Shown here: positions 56,369 to 63,044 of the stretch, piece by piece | How positions within the stretch are numbered: position 1 is the stretch's first letter | Layout: each line of letters starts with the position of its first letter | Assembly (NCBI GenBank): GCA_016946835.1 | Contig: JACVTC010000142.1 | Span: forward strand, 407,501-470,544 | From: Neocallimastix lanati (nom. inval.) | Lineage: Eukaryota; Neocallimastigomycota; Neocallimastigomycetes; Neocallimastigales; Neocallimastigaceae | DNA length: 63,044 nucleotides | Reading direction: 5' to 3' | The notes under the pieces: model-generated | Databases searched by the model: none | What the model saw: only the letters and a program-made list of their open reading frames with translations | What the model was told of the DNA's origin: nothing | Program-made: the position numbers and the translations under genes

Positions 56369-59300
56369 TTATTTATTTAAAAAGCGTTTATACGAGCGAA
56401 TAGAGCTCATATACAGAGTTAGAAGAATTGTCTTCTTTAGTGTTGCGAAAAACGGATCCAGCTTCTTTCTGTTGAACAATTTGACCAAAACAAGATCACC
56501 TGGCTTATACTTTGCTCTCATTCTTTTTATTTGTTTTCTACGATCTTCCCACAACTTGTTTGCTGTTTCAATGTTCTTTATTGCTTCACGGATCCAACGG
56601 TCATGGTTAATAAATTTCCTCAGCCAAAATTCTTCTTCGTCTTCCCAGTCATTTTTGGATTCGACATTAACAGTGAGTTCGAATGGTTGTAAGTCTCTCC
56701 GACCATACAACAATTCAAAGCTGCTGTGTTTCGTAACTTCATTCTTGCACGTTCTTAAAGCCCAAAGAGCACTATAAAGTGTTTCGTCCCACTGTGAATC
56801 CTCTTCTCCGAGTAACCTGAGATACTTACCTATTTCCCTATTTCTGTTTTCTACTTCTCCATTAGACGAGGGGTGATAGGTTGCTACATAATTTACATAA
56901 ATGTCGTTAAGGTCCAAAAATGCTTTTGTCTTATCGGAAGTAAACTGTGGACCATTGTCAGTAACTAAAATTTCAGGAACACCATGTCGTGCAAATATTT
57001 TCTTGAGAAAATTTATTACATCTTGAGATTCGGCAGATTGTAAGGGTTCTGCTTCCACCCATTTGGTAAGATAATCTACTAATACAATTATATATCTATT
57101 ACCTTTATTTGTTATAGGTAACGGTCCTATTAGATCCAACCCAACTCTTGAGAAAGGATATTCAGGTACAGTTGCAATATTTTCGGTATATTTATTTAAT
57201 TTTTGTGGTCGACAAGTTTGACACTTGTGACAACATTTTATTAGTATTTGTATATCTTTTTTCATATTTCCCCAGTAGTAATCCCTCTTCAGTATGCTAT
57301 AAGTTTTATAAGCTCCTTCATGGCCTAGACCATGGGCTTCTTCGATTAATTTTTGCTTCTCTTCTTTGTTGTGAACTATTCTTCTCAGTTGTTCTCCTTG
57401 TTTAAGATATTCCACACTATCAATATTTATAATTCTCTTATTTATAAATTCATTCATAAATTTATTTATACTATCATTGCTATTATTGGATAAAACATCA
57501 TTGTTTACTAATGCATTTAATATTTCTTTATTTTCATGTATTTCTTTTGTAGGTAACCTAGATAAAGCGTCAGCAATAACGTTCTTCTTCCCCTCTTGAA
57601 ATTGGACTTGAACATTTAATATTGATAGTTCAGTAACCCATTTAAGGTGGCGATTATTTGAAGGCTCTCTATTAGCAAATATACTAACCAAGGGTTTATG
57701 GTCTGTATAAACGATAGTGGTAAAAGGGCTTCCACTAAAATAGGGTTTAAATTTTTTAACACAATGAAATATTGCTTTGCCTTCTAAATCAGTAACACTA
57801 TAATTAGATTCAGCAGCGGAAAGAGTTCTACTTTCAAAATATATGGGGATTTCAATTGAATTTTCATTTGTTTGGAGAAGTACTCCACCAAGTCCATCTC
57901 TGGAAGCATCTGTTCGGATAATAAAAGGTTTAGAATAATCAGGAGGAGTTAAAATAGGGGCAACCGTTAGTGACATTTTTAATTTTTCAAAGGCTATGTT
58001 GCACTTTTCGGACCATTCATACGGTACATCTTTCTTTAAGAGGTTAAACAGAGGATTTGCAATCTGAGCAAAATTTTTAATAAATTTCCGATAATAACCA
58101 ACAGCTCCCAAAAATGATTTAAGTTGAGTGATATTTTTAGGGGGTAGCCAGTTAATTATAACTTTAATCTTATCAGGAATCGGGGCAATACCTTTTGTGG
58201 ATAATACATGACCAAGAAGGACTACTTCTTCTTTGAAAAAAGAACATTTTTCTAAGTTTATTTTCAAACCATTGTCTGCTAGGATTTGGAATACTTTAGT
58301 AAGATGAGTAATGTGTGATTCAATTGAGTCAGAAAATATTACTAAATCGTCAATGTAAACAAATAAGCATACTCCAATCAAGTCAAAAAAAATCCGGTTC
58401 ATTTCACGTTGAAATGTAGCCGGTGCATTACATAGCCCAAACGGCATCACACAAAATTTATAGTTTCCAAACATCGTTGTGAATGTTGTTTTATCTTTAT
58501 CATCAGGATTCATTGGAACCTGATGATAACCAGAAAAAAGATCAATAGTAGAGAGTATTTTAGCGTTCTTTCCAATAAACATTAATATGTCATCAATTAA
58601 GGGCAAAGCATAGGAATCCTTAATAGTTATATTGTTTAAAGCCCTAAAGTCGACACACATTCTCCAGTCGCCGTTTTTCTTTGGAACTAGTACTACTGGA
58701 AATGCCCATGAAGAGTAGGATGGCTCTATTAGTTTGTTTTCTATTAGCTTAATCAAAATTTCCTTTAGAGCTTTTGTTTGCGCTTTGGATAAACGGTAAG
58801 CTTTTAACTTTATGGGTGAAGATTTTGGAATTAATTCAATCCTGTGAGGTAATAATTTTGACCTTCCTAAATCATCTGTTTTAATTGCAACTACATTTTT
58901 AAATTTAAAAAATAATTTACTAATTTTATTTTTAAATTTATTAGGAACAGAAGATATTATTTCGTTAATTAAATGTTCTTTCGTGTTAGGTAATTCATTA
59001 GTGTTCGTAATTTCTTTATCATTGGTAACTGTAATTGTTAATAAAAAAGGTTCAGATTTTGTATTTTGATGTTTTTCTATATCCTCATCATCCTTGTAAG
59101 TATTATTAAGATTGATATCATAAAATAGATCTGCTAGTTTAATGTAATTATTATTTTCATCAATATAATATAAAGTATCATCTACTAAGTTAATATCAAA
59201 TCTATTATTCTTTAGAGAATCAACACCAATTAAGATATCGAAAATATCATCCTTTTCTATTACTCTGAAATATTCATTAAAAGTTTTACTACCAATAGAA

Positions 59301-60898
59301 ATCTGTAAGTCATAGATATCACTCTCTGTTGAAGAATTAGAGTACGCTTGAAATATTGTTTCAGAAATTCTACCAATAGAAGGTTTGTTGATTTTTAATT
59401 TATTTAAAGCAGAACGTGTAATAAAGTTGACACTAGCACACGTATCTAAAAATATTTCACAGTCATTTTTTTCTACTTTACCGCAAACTTTAATTATTTT
59501 ATGTTTTGTGATAACCGTCATCACATTTGTTATTGTTTGTTTAGGCGCTAATTTTAAAGCTTTTAAAAATTCTGTACGGAATTTTGGAAAAAGATCTAAA
59601 AGGTAAACTAATTTTGTTATTACATCAGTTGATGCAATTTCTTTTATTAAATCTTGAATATAATAATCACCAAATTTTTCCATAAGTTTGATGTGTTTTT
59701 CAGGTTTCTTAAAAGAAGTTTCACTTTGCTCAATGTCGGTATTTATTTTCTTAGCTTTATTTTTTATATCTTTGATTTTTTCTTCCCTATTTTTACCTTT
59801 AACATTTCGAATATTTTTCTCTGTTATAAAGGAAGGATCAAGATATTCTAGTTTTTCTGTTTTACGATTTTCACTATTAGAGACCATATCCGGGTTTTCC
59901 TTAATTATATTATTAAAATTCTTAGATCTACCAGGTAAAATATTATTATAATTTTTAGAGTTATAATTTTCTTTATCAGCATCATTATCTTCATCATCTT
60001 CAGATTCTTCTATCATAATTACATCTTCATTAGGTTCTATATCTTCTCGTTCAACCCTTTGGGTATTGCTTGTATTGTTATGAGTATTATCATCATTATT
60101 GGTGACAGTATTTTCTTTAAAATAGTCGTAAGTATTATTTTCCTTATTTTCATTAAAATCATTATTACTATTATAATTATCTATAGTATTATTATTTTTA
60201 TTATCATTATTCGCATTATCGTTATAATTGTCTATATTATGATTAATTTTATTATTATTATTCTTATTATTGTTTTCATATTCATTATTCTTATTATTCT
60301 TATGATTATTAATATTATTATAATTATTATTAGCATTTGTATTACTATAATCGATATTATTTTTATTATTAATATTATTATTATAATTATTATTAATACT
60401 ATTATTAGTACTAATTTTATTATCACTAGTATTATTATTAATATTATTATGACTCATAGCTGCCGTTTGTATTGGTTTTGGATTGTCCTTTAAATTAAAT
60501 CTCACTTCCTTTCTATTGTATGGCTTTTCATTATGTTTGTTTAATTTATTTCTTGAATTTCGAGTAGCGGCTGCTATAATTTCAATTGGTCTATTTAATG
60601 TATTTTGTGTAGTGTTACTATTATTGTTTATATTAAGGTCATTACATTTTTGTTTTTCTTTAATATTATTATTAATTATAGGTAATATTGTTTGATCGTC
60701 TACCATTGTCATTATATTATTATTATTATTATTATTATTATATGAGTCGTTATTTTTGAACATTATTTTATTATTATTATTATTATATGAGTCATTATTT
60801 TTGAACATTGTTTTATTATTATTATTATATGAGTCATTATTTTTGAATATTATTTTATTGGTTTGGTTAATGGAAGTTGTCCTTCTCCCATCTATTGG
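56369..60898 (-). CDS. Ty3/gypsy Pol (protease, RT, RNase H, integrase), intact
   Basis: Frame open from the shift site at 60,898; first ATG at 60,808 (1479 aa from there). Asn-rich N-terminus with three MFKNNDSYNNN-type repeats. Protease IFLDTCASVNFITRS (about residues 452-466) has Cys in place of the usual Gly of D-T-G. RT: IEPSYSSWAFPVVLVPKKNG, CVDFRALN, FGLCNAPATFQREM and active site VYIDDLVIF (about 814-822). RNase H: IIRTDASRDGLGG, YTDHKPLV. Integrase: GHEGAYKTYSILKRDYYW, CCHKCQTC, GLDLIGPLP, VTDNGPQFTS, YHPSSNGEVENRN. GPY/F-like end: KYKPGDLVLVKLFNRKKLDP; the last 25 residues look out of frame. It follows gag on the same transcript. Confidence 0.93.
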   Translation of the reverse strand, partial: PIDGRRTTSINQTNKIIFKNNDSYNNNNKTMFKNNDSYNNNNNKIMFKNNDSYNNNNNNNNIMTMVDDQTILPIINNNIKEKQKCNDLNINNNSNTTQNTLNRPIEIIAAATRNSRNKLNKHNEKPYNRKEVRFNLKDNPKPIQTAAMSHNNINNNTSDNKISTNNSINNNYNNNINNKNNIDYSNTNANNNYNNINNHKNNKNNEYENNNKNNNNKINHNIDNYNDNANNDNKNNNTIDNYNSNNDFNENKENNTYDYFKENTVTNNDDNTHNNTSNTQRVEREDIEPNEDVIMIEESEDDEDNDADKENYNSKNYNNILPGRSKNFNNIIKENPDMVSNSENRKTEKLEYLDPSFITEKNIRNVKGKNREEKIKDIKNKAKKINTDIEQSETSFKKPEKHIKLMEKFGDYYIQDLIKEIASTDVITKLVYLLDLFPKFRTEFLKALKLAPKQTITNVMTVITKHKIIKVCGKVEKNDCEIFLDTCASVNFITRSALNKLKINKPSIGRISETIFQAYSNSSTESDIYDLQISIGSKTFNEYFRVIEKDDIFDILIGVDSLKNNRFDINLVDDTLYYIDENNNYIKLADLFYDINLNNTYKDDEDIEKHQNTKSEPFLLTITVTNDKEITNTNELPNTKEHLINEIISSVPNKFKNKISKLFFKFKNVVAIKTDDLGRSKLLPHRIELIPKSSPIKLKAYRLSKAQTKALKEILIKLIENKLIEPSYSSWAFPVVLVPKKNGDWRMCVDFRALNNITIKDSYALPLIDDILMFIGKNAKILSTIDLFSGYHQVPMNPDDKDKTTFTTMFGNYKFCVMPFGLCNAPATFQREMNRIFFDLIGVCLFVYIDDLVIFSDSIESHITHLTKVFQILADNGLKINLEKCSFFKEEVVLLGHVLSTKGIAPIPDKIKVIINWLPPKNITQLKSFLGAVGYYRKFIKNFAQIANPLFNLLKKDVPYEWSEKCNIAFEKLKMSLTVAPILTPPDYSKPFIIRTDASRDGLGGVLLQTNENSIEIPIYFESRTLSAAESNYSVTDLEGKAIFHCVKKFKPYFSGSPFTTIVYTDHKPLVSIFANREPSNNRHLKWVTELSILNVQVQFQEGKKNVIADALSRLPTKEIHENKEILNALVNNDVLSNNSNDSINKFMNEFINKRIINIDSVEYLKQGEQLRRIVHNKEEKQKLIEEAHGLGHEGAYKTYSILKRDYYWGNMKKDIQILIKCCHKCQTCRPQKLNKYTENIATVPEYPFSRVGLDLIGPLPITNKGNRYIIVLVDYLTKWVEAEPLQSAESQDVINFLKKIFARHGVPEILVTDNGPQFTSDKTKAFLDLNDIYVNYVATYHPSSNGEVENRNREIGKYLRLLGEEDSQWDETLYSALWALRTCKNEVTKHSSFELLYGRRDLQPFELTVNVESKNDWEDEEEFWLRKFINHDRWIREAIKNIETANKLWEDRRKQIKRMRAKYKPGDLVLVKLFNRKKLDPFFATLKKTILLTLYMSSIRSYKRFLNK

Positions 60899-62208
60899 TT
60901 TAAATGTTTATTGAGCAATCCTTTTTCTTCCAATTCAGCCAATTGCTTAAATGTATAAGGACATTCTGAAGCTCTATGTCCATTCATTGTGCAACGGTAA
61001 CAATTCACATGGTTGTTATTATTGTTGTTAATTGAGTTTTTATTAGTTACTAAAGTATTACTGACATTATTATTTTCTATCCCATTGTTGTGATTATTTC
61101 CATTTTGATAATTAAAGGATTGAATCATATTATTTGTATTAAATTTATTATTGTTAAACATTTGGTTGTCATGTTCTTTATCATTATTTGTTATATTAAT
61201 ATTGTTGTTCAAATTGTTTAAATAATGATTCGTCTTATTGTCTCTTATTTCATTGGATGGCTGATTATTATTCATATTGTTCATATTATATTTGTTATTA
61301 TTATTCATATATTGATTAATATTATTACTGTGCCAAAATTTATTATAATTAAATCTACTATTATAACGATTTGTAAAATTTCCATAGTTCATTTTATTAA
61401 TATCATTTTTATTATTCAAGTAATAATTTGGATTATTATATGGATTACTCATGTGATATACATAATTTGAATTTCTGAAATTATTATTATTGTTCCATAA
61501 TCTAGATTTAGAATTCCAATTATTTCTTTCCTGGAATATATTATTATTATGGTTCATAGGTAATTGATTTAACTGTAAGTTTTCGTAGAATGGATGTCGC
61601 ATTAGTAAGCTATTATCCGGCTGATTCTGAGTAAACATAATATGATTCCTCATATTATTAATTTCATTTCTTTGATTTATATTTGCTATTTCTTTTTCAG
61701 TCTCCTCAGCTACTTCTGCAATTTTACACGCCTCATTTATTGTATCACATTCTGCAACCATAACTCTTGAGCATGGAAATACACGGGAGCTAATAGCATT
61801 CGTGTAGTCCTTTACAGATATAAGTCTTCTATATTCTAAACTGAGTTTATTATATAATTTTTTATATCTGTAATTAAACTTTTTAATTGATTCTTCTTGA
61901 TTTATTTGTATTGTTTTGAGAACTGCACATTTATCATTTTCTGTAATGTGCAAATGTTCTTCAATTGTATTTTGAATTTCTTTAAATGTGGGATATCTCA
62001 TTTCATCCCCTCGTCTGACTACCAATGATTGTAACGCTCCTTGAATATCTTCTTCCACAGCTTCCTTTACCCAAATAAAAATTCGCCTTGGTTCCATTAT
62101 ATCATAAAGCTCCATTATCTTAACAAAGTCGGTCATCCAGCTGTCTACATCTTTTCCATAATCAGCCAGATGTGGTAGCTTCCTTTGCAGTTTAGTAGCG
62201 TCAAACAT
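60892..62208 (-). CDS. Ty3/gypsy Gag (intact, 438 aa)
   Basis: MFDATKLQRKLPHLADYGKD start, a Retrotrans_gag-like helical domain (WMTDFVKIMELYDIMEPRRI, FNYRYKKLYNKLSLEYRR), then an Asn/Met-rich linker of about 200 residues and a zinc knuckle CYRCTMNGHRASEC (CX2CX4HX4C) near the C-terminus. It assembles the particle and packages RNA. Its core is homologous to the Gag relic at 39.0-39.5 kb. Its stop TAG (60,894-60,892) follows the slippery heptamer by one codon. Confidence 0.92.
   Translation of the reverse strand: MFDATKLQRKLPHLADYGKDVDSWMTDFVKIMELYDIMEPRRIFIWVKEAVEEDIQGALQSLVVRRGDEMRYPTFKEIQNTIEEHLHITENDKCAVLKTIQINQEESIKKFNYRYKKLYNKLSLEYRRLISVKDYTNAISSRVFPCSRVMVAECDTINEACKIAEVAEETEKEIANINQRNEINNMRNHIMFTQNQPDNSLLMRHPFYENLQLNQLPMNHNNNIFQERNNWNSKSRLWNNNNNFRNSNYVYHMSNPYNNPNYYLNNKNDINKMNYGNFTNRYNSRFNYNKFWHSNNINQYMNNNNKYNMNNMNNNQPSNEIRDNKTNHYLNNLNNNINITNNDKEHDNQMFNNNKFNTNNMIQSFNYQNGNNHNNGIENNNVSNTLVTNKNSINNNNNNHVNCYRCTMNGHRASECPYTFKQLAELEEKGLLNKHLNQ
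60898..60904 (-). promoter_or_regulatory. -1 ribosomal frameshift site U UUA AAC (gag-pol)
   Basis: In the gag frame the codons are CAT TTA AAC CAA TAG, so T TTA AAC is a perfect X XXY YYZ heptamer in the right phase. The pol frame is exactly -1 and is open from this point, while just upstream it is closed by a stop (CAA TAA). The heptamer is the one used by coronaviruses. Only a weak downstream hairpin (GAAG/CTTC) is seen by eye. Confidence 0.75.
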
Positions 62209-62348
62209 TGTAAAAAAAATAATTACTTGATAAAAAAAAGAAAAATAAATGAAAGATTATATATAAAAAAAAGTATTCTATTATGATAATTATATTGTAA
62301 TTATAATTTTCTTATTATTTTCATATTAATTTATTTGATCTTGCTTTC

Positions 62349-62366
62349 CCCCCACGTTGGGCGCCA
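62349..62366 (-). promoter_or_regulatory. Primer-binding site, tRNA-Lys type
   Basis: Minus strand TGGCGCCCAACGTGGGG begins five bases after the LTR end (CGTATCA). As remembered, it is the complement of the 3' end of eukaryotic tRNA-Lys (anticodon CUU type). It fits a gypsy element transcribed leftwards. Confidence 0.85.
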
Positions 62367-62371
62367 AATTT

Positions 62372-63044
62372 TGATACGTTATTTTTATAAGTATCAATGT
62401 TTTTGTGGTTAGCAAGATTGTATTAAATAAAAATATATTCTAATATAAAAATATATAATTACAATACACGTTAATATTAAAACAAAATATAAAAAAAATT
62501 ATAGTTTTGTCGTTTTATTTATTTATTTAAATTATTTATGTCGTAATACAAATTGTATAATAAAATGTTATTAAAGATCTTATTAATTATTTATTTCTAA
62601 CTAACTTATTACTATTAAAATTTTTGATAAATAAATATATTCCCCAAATATATTTATTTTAACCAATTTTATCTCTATTTTTTTCCAAATAAAAAAACCT
62701 CCCCTTCTTTAAAGAATTATAATAATTTTTCTTTTATATTTCTAATTTCTAATTTACTATAAATTAAATCCTATTGGCTATTAACTAATTAAATAAATTT
62801 AATAATTTTTATATTACTATTTATTATTATAATATACATATATAATTTAACTAATTATTTATTATATTTATGTTAAGTTGGTACTTAGATTAAAGGGTAA
62901 ACTTGGTTGGAAGCCTTTAATCTAATAACCTTTTGATATTATTTTATTTTTTTAAATTGATTTATTCAAATATAAAATATTATTTTATTATTAAACTTTT
63001 AATTAACTATATTTTTATTTAATATGTTTTATTATAAAGTTATC
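62372..63044 (-). repeat. 5' LTR of the gypsy element (runs off the window)
   Basis: Defined by its 3' end CGTATCA next to the primer-binding site; the other end lies beyond 63,044, so it is at least 673 bp. It contains the hairpin TTGATAC/GTATCAA at its end (62,371-62,397) and a 12-bp perfect inverted repeat at 62,885-62,925. Confidence 0.75.
62885..62925. other. 12-bp perfect hairpin inside the LTR
   Basis: TTAGATTAAAGG (62,885-62,896) and CCTTTAATCTAA (62,914-62,925) with a 17-base loop of higher G content. It is conspicuous in otherwise unstructured A/T DNA; promoter, terminator or RNA-packaging roles are all possible. Confidence 0.6.

Noticed and set aside
60059-60493. Hydrophobic open frames antisense to gypsy pol
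   Set aside because: They mirror the Asn-rich AAT codons of Pol, whose motifs are certain.

Overview
The window is extremely A+T rich eukaryotic DNA with short GT-AG introns, very long microsatellites and homopolymers, and several retrotransposons. A flagellated fungus with such A/T richness, in particular an anaerobic gut fungus (Neocallimastigomycota), fits best. The reasons are a DNAAF5/HEATR2-like dynein assembly factor (needed only by organisms with motile cilia), a kinesin-4, a farnesylated Ydj1-type DnaJ, a frequenin/NCS-1 protein, poly-Asn tracts coded by (AAT)n, and a mix of Ty1/copia and Ty3/gypsy elements. This is inference; dictyostelids share the poly-Asn/(AAT)n habit but lack cilia.

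Layout. The left part, about 1-25 kb, holds host genes: the 3' end of DNAAF5 (+, 121-1348), a SINE-like element (-, 2567-2992), a dead gypsy RT/RNase H fragment (+, 3530-4560), a YDJ1-type DnaJ in 4 exons (-, 7012-8960), NCS-1/frequenin in 6 exons including a 21-nt exon (-, 11016-12453), a WBP4-like U1-type zinc-finger spliceosomal protein (+, 13904-14975) and a 27-exon kinesin-4 (+, 16009-24883). Exons were assembled by hand from GT-AG sites and frame phase; all joins are in frame.

From 25 to 38 kb lies gene-poor decayed DNA: a second SINE-like copy, relics of unknown coding genes, a tRNA-like relic, and crossed remnants of copia (-) and gypsy (+) elements.

From 38 to 63 kb is a retrotransposon cluster. 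(1) At 38.5-47.1 kb (+) a decayed element has a gypsy-like LTR end, primer-binding site and Gag followed by a copia-type protease-integrase-RT-RNase H; it is interrupted by three copies of a TGTAAAGA...TCTTTACA solo-LTR-like element, one nested in another, two with perfect 5-bp target duplications. (2) At 49,544-56,019 (+) a very young full-length copia element has LTRs identical apart from one poly(A) run, TSD TTTAC, and three overlapping frames. (3) From 56,369 to the right edge (-) a gypsy element has intact gag and pol, a UUUAAAC -1 frameshift site six bases before the gag stop, a tRNA-Lys-type primer-binding site and a 5' LTR running off the window.

No rRNA, CRISPR or intact tRNA gene was found.
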